This document shows positions 16,917-27,298 of a stretch of 64,000 nucleotides of DNA, piece after piece. The stretch lies in assembly GCA_910586775.1 (NCBI GenBank), contig CAJUJN010000002.1, forward strand, positions 89,940-153,939. The letters run 5' to 3'. The notes below the pieces were generated by a model. It was given only the letters and a program-made list of their open reading frames with translations, was not told the DNA's origin and ran no database searches. This DNA comes from an uncultured Acetatifactor sp. GTDB lineage: Bacteria; Bacillota; Clostridia; Lachnospirales; Lachnospiraceae. The stretch's first letter is position 1. Each line of letters opens with the position of its first letter. Position numbers and translations under genes: made by a program.

Positions 16917-18395
16917 ATGCTCTACACCCTGACCGACTTTGTCTGGCTGTTCTTTCTCTATTCCTTCGCCGGATGGTGCATCGAAGTATGCTGCGCCGCC
17001 GTCCGCCGCAGAAAATTTGTAAACCGCGGCTTCGTGAACAGCCCTCTGTGTCCCATCTACGGCTTCGGCTCCGTCCTGTTTGGCATCTTCCTGCCGGAAC
17101 TGACCGGGGAGCCTTTCTTCCTGTTTCTGGGCGGCATGCTGCTGGCCTCCGTACTGGAATATGCCACAGGCATGGCCATGGAGAAAATATTCCGTAAAAA
17201 ACTCTGGGATTACTCGGATATCAGATTCAACTTAAGCGGCTATATCTGCGCGCGTTACTGCCTGCTGTGGGGAGCGCTGGCTTTATTGACCATGTTGGTC
17301 ACAAATCCCCTGTTATGCGGATTCTTCCGGCTCATTCCCCGCCCCGTGACCCTGGCCGTACAGTGGACCGCCGTCGGCCTTTTTGCCCTGGATTTCATCA
17401 CTACCGCCATGGCTGTCCTGAATATGAAAGTCACCGCCAGACAGTTTGCCCAGCTTTCCGCCGAAATGCAGCATACTTCCCGGTTACTGGAAAACCGGCT
17501 GACAGCGGGCGTGCAGAAGCGTATGCAGAAGTCCTTTCCTTCCCTCAGCACAGACACGCTGGCTGCGGATATAAAAGTCCGTTCAGAACAGGCCGCAGAA
17601 AAGAACAGGGTATTCGCGGAAGGCTGCAGCTTCTATAAACTGGTATCCCTGTTTTTCATCGGCGCATTCCTGGGGGACATTACGGAAACCATCTTCTGTC
17701 TCCTGACCACCGGAATCCTGATGAGCCGCAGCAGCGTGGTCTACGGCCCTTTCAGCATCGTGTGGGGACTGGGCTGCGCGCTGCTGACACTTTTCCTGTA
17801 CCGATACCGCAACAAAAGCGACAGGTACATATTTATGGCGGGCACTTTTCTGGGCGGCGCCTACGAGTATGTCTGCAGCGTATTTACGGAACTGGTTTTC
17901 GGAACCGTATTCTGGGACTACAGCGGATTCGCCTTTAACCTGGGCGGGCGCATTAACCTGCTGTACTGCTTCTTCTGGGGGATAGCCGCGGTTGTGTGGC
18001 TGAAAATGATTTATCCCCTGCTGTCCGGCCTGGTAGAGAAAATTCCCCCGAAGGCGGGAAAGCTTGTGTGTAACTGCCTGATTGTGTTTATGATATTTAA
18101 CATGATTCTGTCGTCGCTGGCTTTGGCACGGTATACGGAGAGGAATACAGTGCTGTCTGCCGACGGCATGCAGACAGCAATCCAGGATACTGCCGCAGAC
18201 GGAGAAGTACCAGCGGAAATGCCGAAGGAAACTCCGGCAGGAAACGGAATGCTGGACGAGACCGTTCCGGGTGGGGGCATTTCAGCCGCTTCCGACAATG
18301 CCCGCGCCGTCACTCCCCTGGAGGCATTTCTGGACTCTCATTTTCCGGATGAGAGAATGGAGCGCATTTACCCCAACGCTAAAATGGTACAGTAA
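16917..18395 (+). CDS. putative ABC-transporter type IV membrane protein, duplicated
   Basis: The 492-residue protein belongs to the CmpB-like family (PF06541, called ABC transporter type IV). It holds two related halves. FLYSFAGWCIEVCCAAV and KLWDYSDIRFNLSGYICARY in the first half correspond to FFIGAFLGDITETIFCLL and FWDYSGFAFNLGGRINLLYC in the second. About eight to ten membrane helices are expected, followed by a soluble tail of about 100 residues rich in glutamate and alanine. No ATPase gene is adjacent, so transport is unproven for this family. The ribosome binding site GAGG is modest. Confidence 0.75.
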   Translation: MLYTLTDFVWLFFLYSFAGWCIEVCCAAVRRRKFVNRGFVNSPLCPIYGFGSVLFGIFLPELTGEPFFLFLGGMLLASVLEYATGMAMEKIFRKKLWDYSDIRFNLSGYICARYCLLWGALALLTMLVTNPLLCGFFRLIPRPVTLAVQWTAVGLFALDFITTAMAVLNMKVTARQFAQLSAEMQHTSRLLENRLTAGVQKRMQKSFPSLSTDTLAADIKVRSEQAAEKNRVFAEGCSFYKLVSLFFIGAFLGDITETIFCLLTTGILMSRSSVVYGPFSIVWGLGCALLTLFLYRYRNKSDRYIFMAGTFLGGAYEYVCSVFTELVFGTVFWDYSGFAFNLGGRINLLYCFFWGIAAVVWLKMIYPLLSGLVEKIPPKAGKLVCNCLIVFMIFNMILSSLALARYTERNTVLSADGMQTAIQDTAADGEVPAEMPKETPAGNGMLDETVPGGGISAASDNARAVTPLEAFLDSHFPDERMERIYPNAKMVQ

Positions 18396-18398
18396 ACT

Positions 18399-18446
18399 CC
18401 CAGACTTTCATGCAACGGGCTGCTCCACCCTGCCTGAAAGTCTGGG
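18399..18446. terminator. hairpin between convergent genes
   Basis: CCCAGACTTTCA (18399-18410) pairs with TGAAAGTCTGGG (18435-18446). It lies between two convergent genes and may end both transcripts, although neither side has a strong T run. Confidence 0.5.
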
Positions 18447-18452
18447 CAGCCA

Positions 18453-19373
<921 letters not shown>

Positions 19374-19464
19374 TTTTCTCTCCTTTGATCTCTAACTGAG
19401 CGCATCTGTATTGCAGAACAGAGCACCGGAAAACGAATGCGCCCGCGAGTATAATTCCGGCTTG

Positions 19465-20568
19465 TCATCTCCCGCTCTGCGGGATCTGCTGTGTAATACA
19501 GTGGATATTTCCTCCGCCGATCAGAATGTCCCTGGCGTAAACCTGTATCACTTCCCTGTCCGGAAACAGCTTCTGCAGGATTGCCTTCGCCTCTGCGTCA
19601 GCCGGATCTCCGAATCCCGGCATCACGACGCTGCGGTTTGCTATATAAAAATTTACATAGGAAGCTGCCAGCCTCTCCCCGGGCATGCGGGTCGGCTCAT
19701 CCCGGCAGATGTCCAGCCCCCGGCATTCTTCTTCCGTTATTGTCACCGGCTTCGGCAGGGGCAGCTTATGCACTTTCAGCCGCCTCCCCCCGGCATCCGT
19801 TACACTCTCCAGGTATTCCAGGCACGCCCTGGACATGGCATACTGCACATCCTCCGTATCCTCCGTCCATGCCAGCACCACTTCCCCCGGCGAAGTAAAC
19901 GCACAGATATTGTCCACATGGCCGTTGGTCTCATCGTTGTAAATCCCCCAGGGCAGCCAGAGAATTTTGGATACATTCAGATAGTTTCGGAGATTCCGCT
20001 CAATCTCTTCCCTTGTCAGCCCGGGATTGCGCCCCCGGCTCAGCAGACAGCATTCCGTAACCATGCAGGTTCCCTCCCCGTCCACATGAATGGAACCGCC
20101 CTCCAGAATAAAATCCCGCTTGTAATAAACATCCTTTTCCAACAGATCACAAAGCTTCCTGGCCATCTGATCATCCTTATCCCAGGGAAAGTACAACCCG
20201 TCATAAAGCCCGCCCCATGCATTAAATCCCCAGTCAATCCCACGTATGACACCATTGTCATTTTTTACAAAGGTGGGGGCATAGTCCCTGGCCCACGCAT
20301 CATTCGAAGACATTTCCACCACCCGGATATGAGCCGGCAGCAGCGCCCTGGCATTGTCATACTGCAGTGCGCCTGCGCATACCGTCACCCGCTCAGACCC
20401 GGCAATGGCCTCGGCAATCAGCGCAAAAGCTTTTCTCGCCGCATAACCGCCGTACTGCCAGGAGTCCGAACGCTCCGGAAATATCATAATGCACCCCTCA
20501 TGCCGCTCGTATTCCGCCGGCATGCGGAATCCGTCCGCCGCCGGCACGGAATCCTTTATAATCCTCAT
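19465..20568 (-). CDS. aguA: agmatine deiminase
   Basis: The 367-residue enzyme converts agmatine to N-carbamoylputrescine and ammonia. C357 in GGGNIHCITQQIPQ is the catalytic cysteine, at the number seen in characterised AguA proteins. WARDYAPTF near 92 and NGHVDNICAF carry the other active-site residues. I chose ATG 20568 because GAGGGG lies six bases before it; the frame extends upstream to 20724 but without family resemblance. A possible promoter, TTGATA (20765-20770) and TATACA (20740-20745), lies upstream on this strand with a long 19-base spacer. It is the first gene of aguA-aguB. Confidence 0.93.
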   Translation of the reverse strand: MRIIKDSVPAADGFRMPAEYERHEGCIMIFPERSDSWQYGGYAARKAFALIAEAIAGSERVTVCAGALQYDNARALLPAHIRVVEMSSNDAWARDYAPTFVKNDNGVIRGIDWGFNAWGGLYDGLYFPWDKDDQMARKLCDLLEKDVYYKRDFILEGGSIHVDGEGTCMVTECCLLSRGRNPGLTREEIERNLRNYLNVSKILWLPWGIYNDETNGHVDNICAFTSPGEVVLAWTEDTEDVQYAMSRACLEYLESVTDAGGRRLKVHKLPLPKPVTITEEECRGLDICRDEPTRMPGERLAASYVNFYIANRSVVMPGFGDPADAEAKAILQKLFPDREVIQVYARDILIGGGNIHCITQQIPQSGR

Positions 20569-20917
20569 ACACATCCCCTCTCTCTGCTGTCTATACTCCC
20601 GGCAAAAACACTCGCCAATGTTAATGTATGACCAGTGGGCGCCTGCATCCTGCCTCCAATCCTTACACCGCCTCAGCAGTCCGTCGGCAACTCCTGCCCG
20701 TATCCATTTCTCCATAAATCTCATTTATATACGCCATAGTGTATACTGAAAAACAGTGTCATTATATCAATAAAGGCTGCCTTTTGCAAGGTAAATCAAA
20801 TGCTGCTCCCAGGCCTCCATCCGCCGCAGGCACTTCTTTATCACAGCACATAAAATGAACCGAGTGCGCTCATTTTGGCGCCCGCAATCAAAGCAATCGA
20901 ATGATTGCCTGGGATTA

Positions 20918-20972
20918 TTCGTGCAAGGTGCGCACGAAAACGCCTCGCGATGGCACCGAGCGAACAGTAACC
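20918..20972 (+). repeat. dispersed intergenic repeat, copy 2
   Basis: TTCGTGCAAGGTGCGCACGA, then AAACGCCTCGCG and GAACAGTAACC, match 2621-2675 (reverse strand). A related segment that shares GGGATTAT and ACGAAAACGCCTCGC is at 34132-34168. It lies in the 551-base gap between divergent aguA and nspC. Confidence 0.55.
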
Positions 20973-21119
20973 ATAAAATCTGTTTTCATCCTTTTGTATG
21001 CGGAATCCCTTGCCAAAGCCCGACAGAGCATGATACTATTGTGAAAGAACAGACAGGTTGAATCCAATTTTCCAACTCAAACAGACGATATCCCTCCAAA
21101 CGGACAGAAAGGCCTGATT

Positions 21120-22298
21120 ATGAAATATACTGAACTCCCGACCCCATGCTATGTGGTAGATGAAGCCCTTATAGAAAAAAATCTAAAGACTCTAGAAGCT
21201 GTCGCAAACCGGACCGGTGCCCGTATCCTGCTGGCTCAGAAAGCCTTTTCCATGTATATACTGTACCCTCTGATCGGAAAATTCCTGAGCGGTGCCACAG
21301 CCAGCGGCCTGTATGAAGCCCGGCTGTGTGCAGAGGAAATGGTACGGCCGGCAGCCGCAGAGGGCAGAAAGCCGGAAAACCATATTTTCTCCCCCGCTTA
21401 TCGGGAAGCAGATTTTGGTGAAATATTACAATATTGTGATCATATCGTATTCAATTCCTGGAAACAGGTGGAAAAGTTCGGTTTTCGGGCAAAAGCGGCC
21501 GGAAAAAGCATCGGACTGCGCATAAATCCTGAATGCTCCACCCAGGAAGGACATGCCATCTATGACCCCTGTGCCCCCGGCTCCAGGCTGGGTGTGACGA
21601 AGGACAATTTTGATATGGTATTGGAAACAGCCCCTGAAAACAACCTCTTTTCCATGTTGGACGGCCTCCACTTCCACACGCTCTGCGAACAGGATTCCGA
21701 TGCTCTGGAACGGACCCTGAGCGCCGTAGAAGAAAATTTCGGACAGTATCTGCCGCACATGAAATGGATCAATTTCGGCGGCGGACACCACATAACCCGG
21801 CCGGGCTATTGTTTTCCCAGGCTGGAGCGCTGTATCGGAAAAATGCAGGAAAAATACGGCCTGACTGTATATCTGGAGCCCGGAGAAGCAGTTGCCCTGA
21901 ACGCCGGATTCCTTGTTACAACGGTGTTGGAAACCCTTCACAACGGAATTGACATCGCCGTCCTGGATTCCTCGGCTGCCTGCCATATGCCGGATGTGCT
22001 GGAGATGCCTTACCGTCCGCCCCTGCTGGGCAGCGGCCACCCCGGCGAGAAGACATATACTTACCGCCTGGGCGGCCCAACCTGTCTGGCAGGAGATATC
22101 ATCGGGGATTATTCTTTTGATAAACCGCTGTCGGAAGGTGACCGGCTGATATTTGAGGATATGGCCATCTACTCCATGGTAAAAAACAATACCTTTAACG
22201 GAATGCCCCTGCCCGCCATCGCGCTGCGCGAAAAAGACGGCAAATGCCGTATCATAAAACAGTTCGGCTATGCGGATTTCAAAGGGCGCCTGTCATAG
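21120..22298 (+). CDS. nspC: carboxynorspermidine/carboxyspermidine decarboxylase
   Basis: The 392-residue enzyme is a fold III, PLP-dependent decarboxylase that converts carboxyspermidine to spermidine (or carboxynorspermidine to norspermidine). K41 in LLAQKAFSMY binds PLP. INFGGGHH near 220 and YLEPGEAV near 260 are typical of NspC. CHMPDVLEMPYRPP carries the conserved cysteine and aspartate region. It is divergent from aguAB and about 6 kb from the matching dehydrogenase gene at 27967-29226, in the same polyamine region. AGAAAGG lies before the start. Confidence 0.92.
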   Translation: MKYTELPTPCYVVDEALIEKNLKTLEAVANRTGARILLAQKAFSMYILYPLIGKFLSGATASGLYEARLCAEEMVRPAAAEGRKPENHIFSPAYREADFGEILQYCDHIVFNSWKQVEKFGFRAKAAGKSIGLRINPECSTQEGHAIYDPCAPGSRLGVTKDNFDMVLETAPENNLFSMLDGLHFHTLCEQDSDALERTLSAVEENFGQYLPHMKWINFGGGHHITRPGYCFPRLERCIGKMQEKYGLTVYLEPGEAVALNAGFLVTTVLETLHNGIDIAVLDSSAACHMPDVLEMPYRPPLLGSGHPGEKTYTYRLGGPTCLAGDIIGDYSFDKPLSEGDRLIFEDMAIYSMVKNNTFNGMPLPAIALREKDGKCRIIKQFGYADFKGRLS

Positions 22299-22425
22299 AT
22301 AATGTGAGCATATCCCAGGCACGAAACACCGATTGCCATCCTGCCATGTTCGGGCTGTGCTCATGGAATATTCTATCCTTTACCGTCGTTCCCTCTGCCC
22401 CTCCCCCTGGATTTCCACCACAAAA

Positions 22426-22447
22426 CAGGAGCCCCGAAAGGCTCCTG
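22426..22447 (-). terminator. hairpin downstream of azlCD
   Basis: CAGGAGCC and GGCTCCTG form a strong hairpin with a short loop. On the reverse strand TTTTG follows, so it would end leftward transcripts from azlCD; it may also end nspC. Confidence 0.5.
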
Positions 22448-22510
22448 AATAAAAGGAAGGGAGTAAAATAAAAGAAAACATGAAGAAAAAATTTATGTAA
22501 AACTGCTTAG

Positions 22511-22550
22511 GAACTGCGTAGCATTCCCTTGAACTGCGTAGCATTTCCTT
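22511..22550. repeat. 20-bp tandem duplication
   Basis: GAACTGCGTAGCATTCCCTT is repeated directly with one change. It lies between nspC and azlD. I see no gene in the 448-base gap. Confidence 0.7.
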
Positions 22551-22746
22551 ATGCAGTGTTGCTGGTAGCCGGAGCTGACAGAACCCTGTCACAACTTCGA
22601 AAGAACTCAACAGCTCCTTTGTTTATGAATCCATGATACCCAAAAAATGTGTCCAAAGTTTGACTTCGGGCTTAAGGAATTATAAAATCTTTGTATAATA
22701 GTTGTATAAAAAATGAAAGAAAGCCTGAAAAGACTTATTTGCTGCT

Positions 22747-23067
22747 TCACCTGACCAGATACGCCGCCACTGTCTCACAGACAAAAACCACACCGCAGCA
22801 GAGCGCCGCAATTCCTACCATATTGACGCCCTTCCACGCAGCCAGCACCCCCACGATAAGCGCCAGGATTCCGGCAACCGGAATCTGCGGTGCCGTAATA
22901 ATCGCCGGAAATGTCATCACTGCCAGTGTCACATAAGGTACATAGTACAGAAACGATCTGATAAATGGATTTTTAATTTTTCTCCGTATTAAACTTAACG
23001 GCAGAACGCGGATTAAAAAGGATACTGCCGCCGCTACCAATATATAGAGATAAATATTATGTGTCAT
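22747..23067 (-). CDS. azlD: branched-chain amino acid exporter small subunit
   Basis: This 106-residue membrane protein has three to four helices and the AzlD pattern SFLIRVLPLSLI near 16-27. AzlD acts with AzlC to export branched-chain amino acids or analogues. AAAGGAG lies just before ATG 23067. It follows azlC on the same strand with a 135-base gap. Confidence 0.88.
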   Translation of the reverse strand: MTHNIYLYILVAAAVSFLIRVLPLSLIRRKIKNPFIRSFLYYVPYVTLAVMTFPAIITAPQIPVAGILALIVGVLAAWKGVNMVGIAALCCGVVFVCETVAAYLVR

Positions 23068-23202
23068 GCTCCGTCTCCTTTCAACTTGTTATCGGCCACT
23101 GCAGACTCTGCCGTCCCCGGAGTCCTTCCATACGCCCCACGGCCGCCCGGTCCTGTCATCAGAAAATATCCGCAAATAACTGATACAGATTCCCGGCAAT
23201 TT

Positions 23203-23943
23203 TCATTGCGCACCACCTTCTGCCTTATCCTCATGCTCCCCTGTATCCTTCAGCGGAAACAGAATCGCCGCAATCCCGGCAATCACCACTGTCAGAAGAC
23301 TTATCTTCATACTGTCGGACAGTCCGTCAAACAAGGGAATCCTGGATACCGCGAAGCTTGCCATAAAGCTTACAAGAATCACACCACCCACAACCCTGCT
23401 GGTTTTCGCGGCAGGAATGATAATCGCCACAAACATGCCGTACAATGCCACGCTCAGCGCACTGACCACAGAAACCGGCAGGATATTCCCCGCTATCACT
23501 CCGAAGGCCGTCCCAAGGGACCACCCTGGCAGCGCTATCACCATAGCACCGTAACTGTAAAAAGGATTCAGTACACCCGGCTTCCCTACACTGATGCCGA
23601 AGATTTCGTCCGTTATCCCAAAACCGACCAGAATGCGGTGACCGTAATGTGTATCCGCATCAAATTTCTGACTCAACGCGCAGCTCATAAGAAGATACCG
23701 TATATTAGTAACCATGATAACGAATACCATCTCAAAATAAGGTGCATTTGCCATAATCACGGTAAATTCCGCATATTCCCCCGCTGACGCATGATTCAGT
23801 ATACCGGACAGAAAGCCCTGAAAGGGATTTAAGCCCGCCTTTTTCGCCACGATGCCCAGTGAAAAGGCTACCGCAAAGTAGCCCAGCGCAATGGGAATCC
23901 CGTCTCGTATTCCGTTGATAAACGCATTTTTATTCCGATTCAA
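23203..23943 (-). CDS. azlC: branched-chain amino acid exporter large subunit
   Basis: The 246-residue protein has the AzlC start region (IRDGIPIALGYFAVAFSLGI), GILNHASAGEYA and about six membrane helices. With AzlD it exports branched-chain amino acids. The start codon is TTG at 23943, with GGGGTG nine bases before it, and no in-frame ATG follows soon. The last 15 residues are acidic (DTGEHEDKAEGGAQ). It is the first gene of azlCD and lies back to back with the type III toxin-antitoxin locus. Confidence 0.9.
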   Translation of the reverse strand: MNRNKNAFINGIRDGIPIALGYFAVAFSLGIVAKKAGLNPFQGFLSGILNHASAGEYAEFTVIMANAPYFEMVFVIMVTNIRYLLMSCALSQKFDADTHYGHRILVGFGITDEIFGISVGKPGVLNPFYSYGAMVIALPGWSLGTAFGVIAGNILPVSVVSALSVALYGMFVAIIIPAAKTSRVVGGVILVSFMASFAVSRIPLFDGLSDSMKISLLTVVIAGIAAILFPLKDTGEHEDKAEGGAQ

Positions 23944-24043
23944 AACCAGTCACCCCGAATGTGAAATGCAACTCCAAACCTGTCATGCGCTATCTTATCA
24001 CATTGATTCCCAAAATGCAATCCGGCTGAAAAACAAAAATACA

Positions 24044-24072
24044 TTGACATAATTCCAGGTCTTTCGTATAAT
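24044..24072 (+). promoter_or_regulatory. consensus promoter of the type III toxin-antitoxin locus
   Basis: TTGACA (24044-24049) and TATAAT (24067-24072) are both perfect and are 17 bases apart. Transcription should start near 24079, just before the repeat array, which fits the need for abundant antitoxin RNA. Confidence 0.85.
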
Positions 24073-24100
24073 ACTGATATAGAGTCAAAGTGCTCAAAAA

Positions 24101-24214
24101 GCGGTGTACCCTACCAACCTGAAGTGGGAACCAAAAAAGCGGTGTACCCTACCAACCTGAAGTGGGAGCCAAAAAAGCGGTGTACCCTACCAACCTGAAG
24201 TGGGAACTGAAAAA
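24101..24214 (+). ncRNA. ToxI-like antitoxin RNA, three 38-nt repeats
   Basis: Three direct repeats of 38 bases (24101, 24139 and 24177) begin GCGGTGTACCCTACCAACC and differ at only a couple of positions. They lie between a strong promoter and a terminator, just before a ToxN homologue. Type III systems have this layout: tandem repeats of about 34-40 nt that the toxin cuts into pseudoknot RNAs, which then bind and inhibit it. Three copies and this unit length fit the known range. Pseudoknot formation is inferred. Confidence 0.85.
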
Positions 24215-24217
24215 GCA

Positions 24218-24250
24218 AAGGGACTCAGCTGAAAAGCCGGGTCCTCTTCT
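24218..24250 (+). terminator. intrinsic terminator between antitoxin RNA and toxin
   Basis: AAGGGACTC and GGGTCCTCTT pair around an inner GCT-GAAA-AGC tetraloop stem, followed by a short pyrimidine run. Type III loci have such a leaky terminator, which keeps antitoxin RNA in excess over toxin mRNA. Confidence 0.7.
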
Positions 24251-24274
24251 ATCATACATCTTACAGGAGGCATC

Positions 24275-24775
24275 ATGAACCTCTCATTTTATTTAGTTGA
24301 TTCTGCTTATTGCGATTTTTTACGGAAAACCGATCCCCGTGTCCCCTACACCATGGAACATAAGTCCACACGTCCATTCGTCGGAATCGTTTTTACCATA
24401 AATAATGTTAACTATTTCGCTCCTTTGTCTTCGCCTAAACCCAAGCACCTGCAGATGAAAAATCAGTTGGATTTCCTGAAAATCAATCACGGAACATGGG
24501 GTGCGATCAATTTTAACAATATGATTCCTGTTCCTTCCGCCTGTCTGACCAAAGTTGAACTCCGAGTTACCAGTACCGATTCTGCGCAGGATATCGCATA
24601 CAAGAACCTCCTGTCCAACCAGTTATCTTGGTGCAATTCTCATAAAGAAGCAATCCTGACACAGGCACATAAACTATATCGTGTCATCACCCTGGGAAAG
24701 CCATGGGGTAATTTGGCTGACCGTTGCTGCAATTTTTCCCTGAATGAACAGCAATGCCTTTTATATCGCTCATAA
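24275..24775 (+). CDS. type III toxin, ToxN/AbiQ-family endoribonuclease
   Basis: The 166-residue protein matches ToxN/AbiQ (PF13958) in length and key motifs. It begins with a FYLVDSAYCDFLRKTDPRVP region, then FVGIVFTINNVNYFAPLSS, then PK with K55 at the position of the ToxN active-site lysine, and later WGAINFNNMIPVP. The family adopts an MazF-like fold and cleaves RNA at A-rich sites; some members abort phage infection. AGGAGG precedes the ATG. The three 38-base repeats and the terminator upstream complete the locus. It could belong to the ToxIN or CptIN subgroup; I cannot tell which. Confidence 0.88.
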   Translation: MNLSFYLVDSAYCDFLRKTDPRVPYTMEHKSTRPFVGIVFTINNVNYFAPLSSPKPKHLQMKNQLDFLKINHGTWGAINFNNMIPVPSACLTKVELRVTSTDSAQDIAYKNLLSNQLSWCNSHKEAILTQAHKLYRVITLGKPWGNLADRCCNFSLNEQQCLLYRS

Positions 24776-24867
24776 TACTATATTCACTGTTTGACAGCTT
24801 CCCATGCACCATTCTCAGGCCTGTTTCCATCTGCAGTCCAATGTTTTCCCGCCATTATTATACTCCG

Positions 24868-24970
24868 GAGCGCAATCATTTGCCGCTTTCCGTTCTACAT
24901 TGCAGCAGCGCTCACTCATTATACGCTTCATCCGGAAAATGTTTTAGAACGCAAGTATCAATAGTATAGC
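24868..24970. repeat. dispersed hairpin repeat, copy 2
   Basis: GCGCTCACTCATTATACG, then GGAAAATGTTTTAGAACGC and AAGTATCAA, match 11255-11320 in order and spacing. It lies between the toxin gene and the convergent ABC exporter. Confidence 0.4.
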
Positions 24971-25008
24971 ATTACGTCTGCACATTTATGATTCAATACA
25001 TCACGGCT

Positions 25009-26592
25009 TCATACATAATGCATGCGTTTCCCATTGCCCAGATTCATCGCAAATGTCGCCGCCGACAACAGAACAACCGTCACCAGATACACCCCGTAAA
25101 CCGAAATCCCCGGTACCGCCACCAGCACCACTATAGGGACAATCGCCGTAGCCATCCCCACCAGCATGGTCACCATGGTTGAGGCGCTCTGCTTTACCAC
25201 CCTGACCTCACTCTCCCAGTCAAGCAGAGGCATGAGTTCATTCACTGCCAGGCCTGCCCGGGCACCAAAGATAATATAAACCGCCGGTACCGCCAGAAGG
25301 CTTACTCCCTCAGCCCATCCAGGACGCAGTGCCAGGAACAGCAGTATCTCCGAAACCAGATAAAATGGCAATGCCACCAACAGCTGTGCCGCCACCTTGC
25401 TCCGTATCATATCTTTCCTTGTAACCGGCATCGTCTGCAGCATCCACCACTGTTTTCCCTCCATGGAAATAGAACATGCAGTCAGCGGCATCATAACCGG
25501 CAGGAAACCCATCAGGATTGGAAGCGCCTTTCCGACTACGCCCGGAAGCCCAAGCATTGCCTCCACTGTCTCCATGTCCATAAACAGAACCGCCCCCGCC
25601 AACAGTACCATCAGCAGCTCTCCCATCATAGTATTGACCACATATATGGAAGAGGAAAAATAGTGCCGCAATTCCCGCTCCACCATAGTTCCCAGAACGG
25701 ATTTTTCCCGCAGTTCCTTCATCCGGTAATCGCCCTTTGTCTCCCGTGCGCTTAACAGCATACAGATATTAACGTAAAATCGGCTTAAAATTTCCAGAAA
25801 GAGAATAAATATGCCAATGGACACTGCCAGAAACAACAGCAGTTTCACAGGCTCCCCCAGTATCATGGCATCCGTTATCCAAACAGCCGGAGGATAGGCT
25901 CTGTAAATCTGCCCTTCCATCAATTCGGCCATCTGCTGCACCATGGCGTTCAGCTCACTCTCTTCCATCCCGCTCATCCCCATACTGCCCGCCATGATCG
26001 CGCATACCAAAACCATGGTCAGCACTATGGATACCAGATTCTTGTACCTCCACCGGCTGCTGATGCCCGCAATCGACGCCCCCAACACCGAAGCCGCCGT
26101 CAGCGGAAGAAGGGGCAGGAAAATCCCGGCCGCAATACCATACAGGTAAAACAGAATCCCCGGCCGTTCCATTACCCCATACACCGTCATACCCGGCAAC
26201 AGCACCAGCAGTCCCAGCAGCATATTTGTAATATACATGGTCAGGAATCGGCTGACTATAATGGCACGAACATTCACCGGCATAACAATCTGCTTCTCAT
26301 AGGCTTTCCAGTCGAACAGCACAGGACCGGCCTTCAATATGGTAAAAAACAGGACCACCAGAGATACACTCATGGCCAGTACGGCCGGAACCAGACGCCC
26401 CATCCCCGTCATGACCAGTCCCATACTCATGACGCCCACATATCCCGCCAACAGTACAATCAGCATCAGCCACAAAAATCCCATAAGGCAATACCTGACC
26501 TTCTTGCCCCTGTCCTTTGTATGCCGGATTTCATTCAGCCCGAACATTCCCTGTAGGGAAACTATCGTCAGCAGCCTAATCTGTCTCATCAT
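25009..26592 (-). CDS. ABC-type exporter permease (PF16949-like)
   Basis: The 527-residue protein has about a dozen membrane helices in two sets separated by a loop (about 275-310). Its start region, SLQGMFGLNEIRHTKDRGKK, is typical of Firmicute ABC-2-like permeases of unknown cargo. ATG 26592 lies inside the end of the ATPase gene, so both are coupled. Substrate is unknown. The last residues read AMNLGNGKRMHYV. Confidence 0.75.
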   Translation of the reverse strand: MMRQIRLLTIVSLQGMFGLNEIRHTKDRGKKVRYCLMGFLWLMLIVLLAGYVGVMSMGLVMTGMGRLVPAVLAMSVSLVVLFFTILKAGPVLFDWKAYEKQIVMPVNVRAIIVSRFLTMYITNMLLGLLVLLPGMTVYGVMERPGILFYLYGIAAGIFLPLLPLTAASVLGASIAGISSRWRYKNLVSIVLTMVLVCAIMAGSMGMSGMEESELNAMVQQMAELMEGQIYRAYPPAVWITDAMILGEPVKLLLFLAVSIGIFILFLEILSRFYVNICMLLSARETKGDYRMKELREKSVLGTMVERELRHYFSSSIYVVNTMMGELLMVLLAGAVLFMDMETVEAMLGLPGVVGKALPILMGFLPVMMPLTACSISMEGKQWWMLQTMPVTRKDMIRSKVAAQLLVALPFYLVSEILLFLALRPGWAEGVSLLAVPAVYIIFGARAGLAVNELMPLLDWESEVRVVKQSASTMVTMLVGMATAIVPIVVLVAVPGISVYGVYLVTVVLLSAATFAMNLGNGKRMHYV

Positions 26593-27298
26593 GATGAATC
26601 ACCTCCATAAACACATCCTCCAGGGATTTATCTCCGGTCAGCTCCTTCGTATCGCCCTCCACGATCAGCTTTCCCCGAGAAATTACGGCGATACGGTTAC
26701 AAAGCTTTTCCGCCACCTCCAGCACATGGGTGGAGAAGAAGATCGCGCTTCCTTTTTCGCACAGGGCACGCATTCTTTCTTTTAATATCAACGCTGCCTC
26801 CGGATCCAGCCCTACGAAAGGCTCATCCAAGATCAGCAGTTTCGGCTCATGGAGCAGCGCCCCAATTATGGCAAGCTTCTGCCGCATACCGTGAGAATAC
26901 GTAGACACCAAATCCCCCAGGGCAGAATAGATGCCGAACGCCCCCGCCTCCTGCCGGATGCGCGCCTCCCGGTCGCTGCGTGACACCTGATAGATATCCG
27001 CAATGAAATTCAGATACTGGATACCGGTAAGGTATTCGTAAATATCCGGATTATCCGGAATGTAGGCCATAATCTTTTTACAGGCAAGGGGCTGGGTATG
27101 CACGTTTTTTCCGTCCACCAGTATCTCCCCCTGATCATAATCGTGAATCCCCACCACCGCCTTTATGGCAGTGGTCTTCCCTGCACCGTTTTGTCCGATG
27201 AAGCCGTATATATCCCCTGCCTGTACCGTCAGTGACAGATTGTCCACGGCAGTCTTGCCGCCTTTGTAGGTTTTTGTAAGATTTTTGATTTCAAGCAT
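26576..27298 (-). CDS. ABC transporter ATPase
   Basis: The 240-residue ATPase has Walker A GQNGAGKTT near 39-47, signature YSHGMRQKLAIIGALL and Walker B LLILDEPFVGLDP. I chose ATG 27298 because AGGAGG lies ten bases before it; a longer frame to 27346 adds nothing recognisable. It overlaps the permease gene by 17 bases. The two form a simple exporter operon. A TATAAT box in AT-rich sequence near 27365 on this strand is a likely promoter element. Confidence 0.88.
   Translation of the reverse strand: MLEIKNLTKTYKGGKTAVDNLSLTVQAGDIYGFIGQNGAGKTTAIKAVVGIHDYDQGEILVDGKNVHTQPLACKKIMAYIPDNPDIYEYLTGIQYLNFIADIYQVSRSDREARIRQEAGAFGIYSALGDLVSTYSHGMRQKLAIIGALLHEPKLLILDEPFVGLDPEAALILKERMRALCEKGSAIFFSTHVLEVAEKLCNRIAVISRGKLIVEGDTKELTGDKSLEDVFMEVIHHDETD

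Noticed and set aside
24101..24214. CRISPR array
   Set aside because: The three repeats are directly adjacent with no spacers, no cas genes are present, and a ToxN homologue follows; a type III antitoxin RNA explains them.
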